From Corallococcus sp. NCRR (GTDB lineage Bacteria; Myxococcota; Myxococcia; Myxococcales; Myxococcaceae): 64,000 nucleotides of DNA. This document shows positions 33,574-43,200 of the stretch, in pieces. Numbering within the stretch: the stretch's first letter is position 1; every line of letters begins with the position of its first letter. The DNA lies in contig NZ_CP114039.1 in assembly GCF_026965535.1 (NCBI RefSeq), forward strand, positions 2,170,001-2,234,000. Reading direction: 5' to 3'. Position numbers and translations under genes: made by a program. The notes under the pieces were generated by a model, which did not search any database, was not told the DNA's origin, and saw only the letters and a program-made list of their open reading frames with translations.

Positions 33574-35841
33574 TCAGCCGTGGGAGACGACGAACTCCTG
33601 GTCTCCCACGCGCACCTGGAGCAGGCGCTGGATGCCCGACCCCAGCTTCCACCGGACGGCGAGCTGATCCATCCACGCGACGAACGCGGTGACGCGGAAG
33701 TCGTCGCAGGCCAGGTCATCCAGGGCCGTGAACACCTGCTGCACGGGGGAGGTCGCGTCGTTCTCCGCGATGACGGCCTCCGACTGGATGGCCTTGTTCA
33801 GCGCGATGAGCTTGTCGAGCAGCTCCTTCCAGAACACGTACACCTTCCCGTACGGCCGGCCCCCGATGTCGCCTCCGTAGCGCGAGGACTGCACGAGCAC
33901 ATCCGAGAACGTGCCCGTGCCGCCGGTCTGCTCCCAGTGTGACGCGACGAAGCCGTCCGCTCCCGCCTGCGTCTTCAGGTGCCAGGCCACGTTCGCCTTC
34001 GCCCGGTCGAGCGTCCAGTCCTTCGCCCCTTCCTTGAGGTACGCGTCCCAGAGCGGCGTGTAGAGCTCATCGCGGCGCTGGAGGTGGGTGCGCACGGGCT
34101 GGCTGGCCCGGGGCAGGGCGCGCGCCAGGGCGTGGGCGAAGGCGTTGCGTTCGAAGGCGGGCTCGGAGCCCAGCTTCGCCAGCAGCCGCCGGAAGCTGGG
34201 GTTGTCCACGCGCAGGTCCAGCCGCGTCTCGGTCTTCGTGCCGGGGGGCGCCGCGCGGAAGAGCCGATCCACCAGCGCTGGCGCGTCCTCCGGGCGGACC
34301 GCGCCCCAGACGGTGGCCGCGTCCACCGCGCGTTGGATGAGCTCCTTCGACAGGCCGTCCTCCACCTGGCTCTGGGCGAAGAACGCGTATTCGAATTCGT
34401 CCGCGCTGGGCGTGAGGCTGAAGCGCGGCATCTGGGCGCTGAAGTCGAGCCCCCAGCGGGAGGTCTTCCCGTACAGCACGCCGGAGCTGGTGTAGCCGCG
34501 CGCCCCCAGGAACGCGTAGCGGCGCGGGCCCTGCCGGTGGTCGCGGGACGCGTGCTGGACCACGGCCTTGAGCTTCCGCCGGTCCTCCTGCGAGGCGAAG
34601 TTCACGTCGCGCCAGCCCAGGCCCAGGCCCCAGACGCGCTGGGACTCCACGGACTTCATGTGGAAGTAGCGCCGCAGCCAGGCGTCGTTCACCCGGCGCT
34701 GGATGGAGGCCAGGTCGCCGGAGACGAACGCGCCGTGCGTGCCCGCCAGCTCCTCCACGGGCACCTCCAGCTCCAGGAGCGTCGCGTCCTCGGTGCTGCG
34801 CGCGTACTCGTATTCGAAGCCGGCCTTGAGCGCGCCGCTCACCACGCTCTCCACGAAATCCTTCAGTTCTTCATACGCGGCCGTCACCGCCGCGAGCGTG
34901 GGCTCCGCCGACTTGAGGAACCCCAGTTGCTTCAGCAGCGCGGCGGCGACCTGGAGGAGCGCGGGCTGGAGCGAGCCCTGCTCCATGCCCTCCACGAGCT
35001 TCAAGGCGTCCTGCACCTTGGAGTCCACGGCGCTCAGGATGGAGGCGAGCAGCGGCGACGAGTGCTCCAGCGACACGCCCGCGGACACGTGGACCGCCGC
35101 GGCGTCCGAGGTGGCCTTGCGGACCGACACGCGGAACGCTCCGCCGTCCCTGGGCCGGGAGAAGACGATGCGGAACTCGTCCTGGAGTGACACGGTGCCG
35201 CCGATGGACGCGCCTGCTTGCGCCTTCAGCTCGAACACCAGCTGCCCGGCCAGCCGCTTCGCGAGCGCCGCCACCAGGGACGTGCTGATGGCGGACCAGG
35301 ACACCTTCACCCCGGCCTTCAGCGCCACGCAGGTCTGGAACGACAGGGCGTCACCGGGCTGGAGCGCCTGCACGTCCCCCAGCACGAAGGGCATGCGCAG
35401 GGACTTCGCGTCCGAACCCAGCGCGGCCTCCAGCGTCTGGGTGGCGGCGTGGCGCCGGTAGTCCGCCACCTTCACCTGGAGCGCCCCGCCGCCGCTCAGC
35501 TCGACGAAGGGGAAGTTCCCCTGGCCGTTGGCCTCCGCGCTCAGCTCCGCCGCGTACTTCAGCCAGCACGCGGCCCCGTCCGGGGAGAAGAGGGGCTCCA
35601 CGGCGGATCCGTCCAGCTGCTTCGGGGGCACGCCGATGATGCCGTACGCGTCCTGGTCGTTCGGGTCGTTGAAGAGCTCGACGGGGACCTTGAGCGTGCC
35701 CGTCAGGGCCACCTGGCCTCCCTGGATGGGGATGGCCTTGTTGCCGTTCAGCTCCGCGTGGCCCAGCGCCTGCTCGTGCGCGGCGTTGCCCAGCGCGAGC
35801 TTGAGCGTGTTCACCGCCGGAATCTGGATGCTCCAGCTCAT
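33574..35841 (-). CDS. Hypothetical protein, 755 aa, between two DUF2378 genes
   Basis: A large protein that I do not recognise. It has no signal peptide or transmembrane helix. The N-terminal third (about 1-240) is probably beta-rich, with LNGNKAIPIQGGQVALTGTLKVPVELF and GGTVSLQDEFRIVFSRPRDG. The middle (about 240-420) is helical, and the C-terminal half mixes both, with Trp/Tyr-rich stretches such as WGLGLGWRDVNFA and RRYAFLGARGYTSSGVLYG. The 5' gap of 220 bases is shared with DUF2378 copy 2, while its 3' end converges on copy 1 with 14 bases between. Codon bias supports real coding over the whole length. Confidence 0.8.
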   Translation of the reverse strand: MSWSIQIPAVNTLKLALGNAAHEQALGHAELNGNKAIPIQGGQVALTGTLKVPVELFNDPNDQDAYGIIGVPPKQLDGSAVEPLFSPDGAACWLKYAAELSAEANGQGNFPFVELSGGGALQVKVADYRRHAATQTLEAALGSDAKSLRMPFVLGDVQALQPGDALSFQTCVALKAGVKVSWSAISTSLVAALAKRLAGQLVFELKAQAGASIGGTVSLQDEFRIVFSRPRDGGAFRVSVRKATSDAAAVHVSAGVSLEHSSPLLASILSAVDSKVQDALKLVEGMEQGSLQPALLQVAAALLKQLGFLKSAEPTLAAVTAAYEELKDFVESVVSGALKAGFEYEYARSTEDATLLELEVPVEELAGTHGAFVSGDLASIQRRVNDAWLRRYFHMKSVESQRVWGLGLGWRDVNFASQEDRRKLKAVVQHASRDHRQGPRRYAFLGARGYTSSGVLYGKTSRWGLDFSAQMPRFSLTPSADEFEYAFFAQSQVEDGLSKELIQRAVDAATVWGAVRPEDAPALVDRLFRAAPPGTKTETRLDLRVDNPSFRRLLAKLGSEPAFERNAFAHALARALPRASQPVRTHLQRRDELYTPLWDAYLKEGAKDWTLDRAKANVAWHLKTQAGADGFVASHWEQTGGTGTFSDVLVQSSRYGGDIGGRPYGKVYVFWKELLDKLIALNKAIQSEAVIAENDATSPVQQVFTALDDLACDDFRVTAFVAWMDQLAVRWKLGSGIQRLLQVRVGDQEFVVSHG

Positions 35842-36023
35842 GATGCTCCCCCACCTTGGAATGCCCCCGTCGTGGGGACAGGTGATCCATCATTGCCGTG
35901 GGGCCTGCCCGGCCGCTTCTGACGGCGGGGAGGTGAGACTGTCCTCGCCGTGAAATCGTCATCACCCCGGGGATGTAGGGGTTGTCCACGAGTCGGTGTT
36001 CGGACTAACCAGGGGCCACCCAA

Positions 36024-36048
36024 GCCACGTCATCCCCCGAGACGTGGC
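36024..36048 (+). promoter_or_regulatory. Hairpin abutting the ribosome site of DUF2378 copy 2
   Basis: GCCACGTC (36024-36031) and GACGTGGC (36041-36048) form perfect 8-bp arms around nine bases. The right arm touches the Shine-Dalgarno GGAGGAG (36049-36055) before the GTG at 36062. It may be an operator in DNA or a 5' leader hairpin that affects translation. Confidence 0.5.
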
Positions 36049-36061
36049 GGAGGAGCCTCTC

Positions 36062-36610
36062 GTGTCGAACCCCTCGGAGATCGTCTTCGGCCATACGGTC
36101 GAAGGGCTGCTGTTGGCCCTGAAGGGCCGGCTGGAAGGTCCCAGTCCGCTGCGCGCGAAGCTGAAGGACGCCGGGCTGGACCTGGACCGGAAGCTGGAGC
36201 CCGCGTATCCGAACAGCGTCTGGCAGAAGCTGCTGCAGATTGGCGCGACGGAGCTGTTCCCGGGCGTGCCCATGAACGAGGCGCAGTGGCTGCTGGGCGA
36301 GCGCTTCGTCGCGGGCTACTTCGAGACGAACATGGGCCGCGCGCTGCAGGCGGTGCTGAGGCTGCTGGGTCCGGCGCGCGTCCTGGACCGCATGTCGCGC
36401 AACCTGGCCTCCGGCAGCAACTTCCTGCACGTGGACGTGGAGCGGCTGGCGGACACGGACTACCGCGTCCGGGTGAACGAGGGCGGGACCTACCCGGAGT
36501 TCATCGGCTCCATCTGCCACCACGGGATGCTGACCACCGGCGTGAAGGGACTCACCACCGTGGTCGAGTCCCGCCAGGGCCGCGCCGCCATCTACCGCGT
36601 GCGCTGGTAG
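36062..36610 (+). CDS. DUF2378 family protein (copy 2)
   Basis: A 182-residue paralogue of the protein at 33017-33559; roughly three in five residues are identical by eye. GTG at 36062 follows GGAGGAG. Shared blocks are IVFGHTVEGLL, GLDLDRKLEPAYP, LGERFVAGYFETNMGRAL, LLGPARVLDRMSRNLASGSNF and LTTGVKGLTTVVE, and both end in YRxRW. Such exact end-to-end matching supports both chosen starts. Its last 19 bases overlap the convergent acyltransferase gene. Function unknown. Confidence 0.87.
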   Translation: MSNPSEIVFGHTVEGLLLALKGRLEGPSPLRAKLKDAGLDLDRKLEPAYPNSVWQKLLQIGATELFPGVPMNEAQWLLGERFVAGYFETNMGRALQAVLRLLGPARVLDRMSRNLASGSNFLHVDVERLADTDYRVRVNEGGTYPEFIGSICHHGMLTTGVKGLTTVVESRQGRAAIYRVRW

Positions 36611-37344
36611 TCCCGGGCTGTGTCCAGCAGTCCCTGCACCGCGCCTGTCACCTCGCGGTGAACCGTGAGCAGGGCCTCCCGGTCCGCCGCGTCGAAGCCC
36701 GGGGTCAGGTGGGTGGTCAGCGGGTCTCCCACCCATTGGGTCATCTTCACCGGGAAGGGCAGGGACAGCGGCCACAGGCCCGTGGCGCCCACGCCCAGCC
36801 ACAGCGGCAGCCTCCCGGGCATCCCCACGCGCTTGCCCCATGCGTAGCCGTCGTTGAGGCCCACGTAGGCGTCGTCCATGCCGTGGCCCGCGATGGGGAT
36901 GATGGGCAGGCCGTAGCGCACGGCCAGCCGCAGGTAGCCCAGCCGTTCTCCCCAATCCACGCGGTAGCGGTGCCGGAAGTCTCGGCAGCCCTCGCGCGTG
37001 CCTCCGGGCTGCACGAGGACGTGCTCGCCCTTCTTCACGGCTTCCTTGAGTAGCGGCCCGTCGCTGGTGACGAAGCCCAGCCCGTCCGCCACCTGCCGCA
37101 TGCCAGGGATGCGGTCGAACGCGCCGTGCGCGATGCCGTGCGGCAGGTAGCCCAGATGGTCGTGCAGCGTCACGGTCAGCATGCACAGGTCCACCGCCAG
37201 GGGCCGGCCGTGGTAGCCCACCAGCAGCTTCGCTCCGGGGCGCAGCAGCGGCTCCAGGTTCACCACCTCGTAGCGGTGGTAGCGCTGGAGCAGGCGGAAG
37301 GTCGTCAGCCACGCGGCACGGGCCGCGGACGCGGTGAGCGTCAC
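36592..37344 (-). CDS. Lysophospholipid acyltransferase family protein
   Basis: A 250-residue acyltransferase of the LPLAT superfamily, which adds an acyl chain to a glycerolipid or similar alcohol. The GTG at 37344 overlaps the stop of the FabH-like gene by four bases. The catalytic His block is YHGRPLAVD, with a wider His-Asp spacing than the HxxxxD of PlsC, nearer to the MGAT/DGAT-like branch. VQPGGTREGCRD supplies the second motif, and LPIIPIAGHG the later strand. It is the last cistron of an operon with a patatin and a FabH-like enzyme. Confidence 0.85.
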   Translation of the reverse strand: MTLTASAARAAWLTTFRLLQRYHRYEVVNLEPLLRPGAKLLVGYHGRPLAVDLCMLTVTLHDHLGYLPHGIAHGAFDRIPGMRQVADGLGFVTSDGPLLKEAVKKGEHVLVQPGGTREGCRDFRHRYRVDWGERLGYLRLAVRYGLPIIPIAGHGMDDAYVGLNDGYAWGKRVGMPGRLPLWLGVGATGLWPLSLPFPVKMTQWVGDPLTTHLTPGFDAADREALLTVHREVTGAVQGLLDTARDYQRTR

Positions 37345-38309
37345 CCGCCCACCCGGTACAGCACCGCGCCGTGCGCCACGCCCGCGCCCACGCCCACCAT
37401 CAACACGCGGTCCCCCGGCTTCACCGGCCGCGTGCGCCACAGCCGGTCCAACCCCGTGCCCAGCGACGCGGAGCCCACGCTGCCCACCGTGTCCACCACC
37501 GTGACGCTCTTCTCCGCTGGCACCTCCAACGCCTGGAGGATGGCCGCGAGCATGCTCCCGTTCGGCTGATGCGTGAGCACCCACTCCACGTCCGCCACCG
37601 TCAGCCCCGCGCCGTGGAGCACCTCCGACGCCGCGCGCTTCAGCGCTCCCAGCGCCACGCGCGTCATGTCGCGCGATGGGGTGAGGAAGCGCATGCCTTC
37701 GCGCTGTCCCGTCAGGTGCGGGTTTTCCAGCACGACGTCCGGCGGCAGCGTGCCGTCGTTGCCGAACGTGGCTCCCAGTACGCCCTCGCCGGGCCGGGCG
37801 TCGCCCAGCACCACCGCCGCCGCCGCGTCACCGAGCACCAGGTAGGGACGCGGGTCTTCCGGCCGCGTCGTGCGCGACAGCAGCTCCACGGACACCACGC
37901 CCACCGGCCCCAGCCCCGTCGCCACCGAGCGCGCCGCCAGGTCGAACGCGCTCAGGAAGCCCATGCACGCGTTGCCCACGTCCATCGCGTCGCACGTGCC
38001 GGAAAGCCCCAGCGCAGCCGCCACCCGGCTGCCGTTGGCCGGCGTGGTGACGTCCCCGCCCATCGACGACACGAACAGGATCCGCCGGAGCGCCGTCGCC
38101 GGAAGTCGCGCCGCCTCCAGCGCGCCCCGCAGCGCCTGCGCGCCCAGGTCCGCCGCGCGCGTGCCCGCTGGAGCGAAGTGCCGCGTGCGGATGCCCGTCT
38201 TGCGTTCGACCTCCGCCGCGTCGCGGCCCACGCGCGCGCAGACCTCCGCGGTCGTCACCGGCGGGCCCGGCAGCACGCTCGCGGTGCCGAGGATGCGGAC
38301 TGGAATCAT
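37341..38309 (-). CDS. 3-oxoacyl-ACP synthase III (FabH-like)
   Basis: A 322-residue thiolase-fold enzyme. ATG at 38309 has AAGGAGG upstream. Catalytic Cys lies in MDVGNACMGFLSAF and catalytic His in VLTHQPNGSML. The third residue, normally Asn in an NxGNTSAAS loop, appears as Ser here (VDTVGSVGSASLG), so decarboxylating condensation may be altered. Related enzymes make Claisen-type acyl products (OleA, PqsD) or transfer acyl groups onto oxygen. With a downstream acyltransferase and upstream patatin, it probably makes or modifies a lipid rather than starting housekeeping fatty-acid synthesis. Confidence 0.85.
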   Translation of the reverse strand: MIPVRILGTASVLPGPPVTTAEVCARVGRDAAEVERKTGIRTRHFAPAGTRAADLGAQALRGALEAARLPATALRRILFVSSMGGDVTTPANGSRVAAALGLSGTCDAMDVGNACMGFLSAFDLAARSVATGLGPVGVVSVELLSRTTRPEDPRPYLVLGDAAAAVVLGDARPGEGVLGATFGNDGTLPPDVVLENPHLTGQREGMRFLTPSRDMTRVALGALKRAASEVLHGAGLTVADVEWVLTHQPNGSMLAAILQALEVPAEKSVTVVDTVGSVGSASLGTGLDRLWRTRPVKPGDRVLMVGVGAGVAHGAVLYRVGG

Positions 38310-38330
38310 GCGCCCCTCCTTCCGCTGGCC

Positions 38331-38432
38331 GTGTTCCGGCGCCCTCGCAGTGCCGTCCAGGCCTACGGGCATCACGCGGCCCTCCGGCCACCGGTCGTGT
38401 TCCGGCGCCCTCGCAGCGCCTCCCAGGCCTGC
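38331..38432. repeat. Imperfect 36-bp direct repeat at the 3' end of the patatin gene
   Basis: GTGTTCCGGCGCCCTCGCAG occurs at 38331 and 38397, and the similarity runs for 36 bases (38331-38366 and 38397-38432) with four differences. The second copy is the end of the patatin coding sequence; the first lies in the gap before the FabH-like gene. It looks like a local duplication of 66 bases. Confidence 0.7.
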
Positions 38433-40204
38433 TTGAGCTCCAGCAGCTTCTGCTCCAGGCCCATGTCTCGCGCGGCTTCGTCCAGCACCTGATCCACGTG
38501 CGTGAAGCGCATGGAGCCGAGCAACGGATGCTCGCGCGTGCCCACGTCGTAGCGCAGGTCGCCTCTCGCGGACTCCAGGTCTCCGTTGCGGTGCAGGAGC
38601 AGCACTCCGCTGGTCAGCAGGTCCTTGGCTCGCGCCACCGGGTTGAGCGCGGAGAGGAACAGCCCCACCGCTCCGGGCAGCAGTGGCCGCGAGGCGTGCT
38701 GATGGCCCGCGGGGAAGATGTTGCTGGAGAAGACCAGGTCCGCGCCCGCGTGGAGCAGCACGTCCACCGGCACCATGCTGGTGAAGGCCCCATCCACGTA
38801 GCGAGCGGGCGGCTGGAGCGTGGGCGCCCACACTCCCGGCGCCGAGCCGCTCGCGCGCACCGCCAGCGCCAGCGGCCCCTTCTCCAGCACCACGCACCGG
38901 CCCGTGGTCAGGTCCGTCGTCACCGGCAGGAAGCCCACGGGCAACTCCTCCAGCGCCAGGTCCCCCAGGTCGCCGCGCACCAGCCACTCCATGGCCTGCG
39001 TCGTCACGACCGAGGACAACGCCGCGGCGGACAAATGCCCACCCCGCGCCCGGTGCTGGAGCCGGCGCAGGCCGTCCAGGCCTTCACGCCCGTCGCGCGC
39101 GGTGCCGCAGTAGTACGCGCCCACCAGCGAGCCCATGCTCGCGCCGCTGAGGAAGTCCACCGGCACGTCCAGCGCCGCCAGCCTCCGCAACAGGTGCACG
39201 TGGTAGAAGCCCCACACGCCGCCGCCGCTGAGTGCCAGCCCCACGCGCCGGCCGGTGATGGCGCGCGCCCACCGCGACAGCGCGTCCCGCGTCCCCGCGT
39301 CCAGACCCAACGCCGCCAACGGCCGCGAGTCCCCGGGCCGCACCACCAGCCGCTCCCAGTCCAGTCGCAGCCGGCACCCGGGCGGCGGCGCTTCCTCGTC
39401 CCAGCCGTCCTCGTCCGGCAGCGAGCGCCCCCGCAGCGTCGGGCTGCCCTGCGGCCGCCACGGCGACAGCAGCACGGTAGGCAGCACCTGCGTCCCCACG
39501 CCGTCCGCCTCTCCTCCCGGCGGCACGAGCCGCACCTCCCGCGGCGTCAGCGACTCCGGCACCGGCACGCCATCCACCAGCACGCAGTCGAAGTCCTCAC
39601 CCTCGGGGAGCAGTGGCGCTCCCGGCGTCACCGTGCGGCGGAACACGCGGTCGGCTCCGCGCACCGCGCCCTCCGTGCGCTTCGGCCCCGGGCGCACGAG
39701 CAGCACCCGGTCTCCGAAGTCGTGGACCATCACCTTCGCCACCAGCTCCACCAGCACGGACAGCGTCGCGGGCGGCAGCTCCAGCCCCTGCTGCGCGCGG
39801 AACATCACCACGTCCGTACGCGGCGCCGCACCGCCGCGGGGCCCCACCGTCACCGCCTCCAGCTCCTCGCGAGGAAGGAAGAGGGCCTGCGACGCGGACG
39901 CCGCCATCACCGTGACGGGCCACGCGCCGCGCGCGAGCGCCTCCACGCCCAGCGACATCCCCGAGCGCAGGTGCAGGAGCACCGTCCCGCCCGTCGTCAC
40001 CCGCCACTCGCCCGAGCGCAAAAGGTAGATGCCGTCCACCGGCTCGCCCTCACGGCAGATGCCCTCGCCCGGCTGGGGCTCCACCGGCCGGGCCCGCTCC
40101 AGCAGGCGGAGCAGGACGGACGCACGCGCGTGGCGCAGCACGGGGGCTTGCTTCAACGTGTACAGCCACCGACGCCGCTCATCGACAGTCAGAGGAGAAG
40201 GCAT
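38372..40204 (-). CDS. Patatin-like phospholipase with N-terminal cyclic-nucleotide-binding-like domain
   Basis: A 610-residue protein of the neuropathy-target-esterase type. The N-terminal part (about 15-115) resembles a cNMP-binding beta-roll (PGEGICREGEPVDGIYLLRSGEWRV). A linker region follows to about 325. The patatin domain has the oxyanion loop GLALSGGGVWGFYHV, nucleophile GASMGS (GxSxG) and catalytic Asp in YVDGAF. It should hydrolyse (lyso)phospholipids under control of the N-terminal sensor. It heads an operon with the FabH-like and acyltransferase genes, and a hairpin lies just upstream of its start. Confidence 0.92.
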   Translation of the reverse strand: MPSPLTVDERRRWLYTLKQAPVLRHARASVLLRLLERARPVEPQPGEGICREGEPVDGIYLLRSGEWRVTTGGTVLLHLRSGMSLGVEALARGAWPVTVMAASASQALFLPREELEAVTVGPRGGAAPRTDVVMFRAQQGLELPPATLSVLVELVAKVMVHDFGDRVLLVRPGPKRTEGAVRGADRVFRRTVTPGAPLLPEGEDFDCVLVDGVPVPESLTPREVRLVPPGGEADGVGTQVLPTVLLSPWRPQGSPTLRGRSLPDEDGWDEEAPPPGCRLRLDWERLVVRPGDSRPLAALGLDAGTRDALSRWARAITGRRVGLALSGGGVWGFYHVHLLRRLAALDVPVDFLSGASMGSLVGAYYCGTARDGREGLDGLRRLQHRARGGHLSAAALSSVVTTQAMEWLVRGDLGDLALEELPVGFLPVTTDLTTGRCVVLEKGPLALAVRASGSAPGVWAPTLQPPARYVDGAFTSMVPVDVLLHAGADLVFSSNIFPAGHQHASRPLLPGAVGLFLSALNPVARAKDLLTSGVLLLHRNGDLESARGDLRYDVGTREHPLLGSMRFTHVDQVLDEAARDMGLEQKLLELKQAWEALRGRRNTTGGRRAA

Positions 40205-40229
40205 GCGTCGCCCAAGGATAACCAGGACG

Positions 40230-40255
40230 CTCCGGCGCGGGGTAGCGCGCCGGAG
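40230..40255 (-). terminator. Strong GC hairpin between the RND gene and the patatin gene
   Basis: CTCCGGCGCG (40230-40239) and CGCGCCGGAG (40246-40255) form a perfect 10-bp stem with a 6-base loop. It follows the efflux operon stop at 40292 and precedes the patatin start at 40204, both read leftward. There is no T-run; an operator role near the patatin start is also possible. Confidence 0.55.
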
Positions 40256-40291
40256 TGCCTGCCCGCTCCGTGCGGGTCCTTCGCGACGCGC

Positions 40292-43200
40292 CTACGCCGG
40301 CTGGGGTCGCGGCGGCTCCCCCTCGGGAGGGATGGACGGCGGCGGCGGATTCCGCGGGCCGCTCGGTGAATTGCCGTGCTTGCGGTGCTTCAGGACCTTC
40401 GTGCGCGCGCCTTCCACCAGCGCGTAGAGCACCGGGATGAAGATGAGGTTCACGAAGGTGGAGAAGAGCATGCCGCCGAAGACGGCCGTGCCCAGCGACT
40501 TGCGCGCGGACGCGCCCGCGCCGCTGGCCAGCATCAGCGGCACCACGCCGAAGAGGAACGCGAAGGACGTCATCAGGATGGGCCGCAGGCGCGTCTCCGC
40601 CGCGTTGATGGCGGACTCCACCACGCCCTGCCCCTGCGCGCGCAGCTGCTCGCCGAACTCCACGATGAGGATGGCGTTCTTCGACGCGAGGCCCACCAGC
40701 ATCACCAGGCCCACCTGACAGAACACGTCGTTCACCAGCCCGCGCAGGTTCTGCAAGAGCAGCGCGCCCATCATCGCGACGGGCACCGCGAGCATGACGA
40801 CGAAGGGCAGGGCGAAGCTCTCGTACTGCGCGGCCAGCACCAGGAACACGAACACGATGCCCAGCGCGAAGATGACGAGCACGGTGTTGCCCGCGCTCTT
40901 CTGCTCCTGGGACAGGCCCGTCCACTCGAAGGAGAAGCCCGGCGGCAGGGCCTGCTTCGCCACGTCCTCCATGGCGGTGAGGGCCTGGCCGGTGGAGACG
41001 CCGGGGGCGCCCTGGCCGTTGATGTTCGCGGAGCGGAAGAGGTTGTAGTGGGTGATGTTGGGCGCCGTCGTCATGGGCGTCACCTTCACCAGCGCCTCCA
41101 GCGGCACCATGGCCCCGGTGTCCGAGCGCACGTAGAGGCTGCCGATGTCCTTCGGGTTGTCACGGAAGGGCGTCGCGGCCTGCACGAACACGCGGTAGAC
41201 GCGGTTGGAGAAGGTGAAGTCGTTCACGTACTGGCTGCCCAGGTACACCTGGAGCGTGGAGAACAGCGAGGACAGGGGCACGCCCATGGCCTTGGCCTTC
41301 TCCCGGTCCACGTCGATGTTGAGCTGCGGCGCGCCCGCGGTGAACGCGGAGAACACGCCGCGCAATTGCTGCTCCTGGCTCGCCTTGCCCACCAGCGCCT
41401 GCGTGGCCTGCGCCAGCTCCTCCAGCGTGCGGCCACCCTGCTGGTCCTCCAGCACGAACTCGAAGCCGCCCACGCTGCCCACGCCGCGGATGGCGGGCGG
41501 TTGCAGGGGCAGCACGCGCGCGCCGCCCACCTGGGACAGTTGGGGGCGCAGGCGCTCCACCAGGCCCGCGACGCTGGACTCCTTCGCCTTGCGCTCCTCC
41601 CAGGGCTTCAGGTTGATGAAGAGCGAGCCGTAGTTGGCGCCCGTGCCCAGCAGCGAGAAGCCGCCCACGGTGAAGATCTCCGTGACCTCCTCCTGCTGCT
41701 TGATGATGCCCTCCACCTGGATGAGGACGTTGCGCGTGTACTCCAGCGACGTGCCCTCCGGGCCCTGCACCGCGACGATGAGGTAGCCCTGGTCCTCGTC
41801 CGGGATGAAGCCCGTGGGCGTGGCCCGGTAGAGCAGGCCCGTGGCCACGAGGAACACCGCGAAGATGCCCACGACGACCCAGCGCGCCTTGCCCAGCATC
41901 ATGCCCAGGAGCTTGCCGTAGCCGCGCCGGAGCGAGTCCATGCCCTGGTCGAACTTGCGCGCCAGGATGAACTTCTTGCCTTCGTTGGGGCGCAAGAGGC
42001 GCGCGCACAGCGCGGGGGACAGGGTGAGCGCGACGAGCGCGGAGAGGCTGATGGAGAACGCGATGGTGAGCGCGAACTGGCGGTAGATGGCGCCGGTGGT
42101 GCCGGGGAAGAAGGACACCGGGATGAACACCGCGGACAGCACCAGCGCGGTGGCCACCACCACGCCGGCCACCTGCTGCATGCCCCGGTGGGTGGCCTCC
42201 TTCGCGTCCACCTTCTCGTGCTCGATGACGCGCTCCACGTTCTCGATGACCACGATGGCGTCATCCACCACCAGGCCCGTGGCCAGCGTCAGGCCGAAGA
42301 GGGTCAGCGTGTTGAGCGAGAAGCCGAACGCGTTGACGAACATGAACGTGCCGACCAGCGACACCGGCAGCGTCGTCACCGCCACCAGCACGCTGCGCCA
42401 GCCGTGCAGGAAGATGAAGATGACCAGGACGACCAGGAGGATGGCCTCGCCCAGCGCCTTGAGGACCTCCTCGATGGAGGCGCTCACCGCGGCCGTGGTG
42501 TCGAACGCCACCTGATACGTGAGGCCCGGCGGGAAGTTGGCGGACAGCCGCTTGAGCTCCGCCTCCACGCCCTCGCGCACGTCCAGCGCGTTGGAGCCGG
42601 GCAGCTGCGTGATGCCCAGGCCCACCGCGTCCTGGCCGTTGAAGCGCAAGAGCTGCTGGTAGTTCTCCGCGCCCAACTGCACGCTGCCCACGTCGCGGAT
42701 GCGCACCAGGGCGCCGTCCGCGCCACGCTGGATGACGATGGCGCCGAACTCTTCTGGCGACGTCAGCTGGCCCTTCACCTGGAGGGACAGCTGGTACGCC
42801 TGCTCCTTGGAGGACGGGGCCTGGCCCACCTTGCCCGCGCCCACCTGGACGTTCTGCTCCTGGAGCGCGTTGAGCACGTCCTGCGCGGTGAGGCCGCGCC
42901 GGGCCAGCTCCGTGGGGTCCAGCCACAGGCGCATGGCGAAGCGGCGCTCGCCGAAGATACGCACGTCGCCCACGCCCTTCACGCGCAAGAGCGCGTCGCG
43001 GATGAAGACGTCCGCGTAGTTGCTGATGAACTCCGTGTCGTAGCGCTTCTCCTTGTCATAGACGCCGAAGGAGACCAGCAGCTGCGTCTGCGCCTTGCGC
43101 ACCGTGACGCCCAGCGCGTTCACCTGCGAGGGCAGCTGCGGCGTGGCGGTGGCCACGCGGTTCTGCACGTCCACCGCGGCCAGGTCCACGTCGCGCGACG

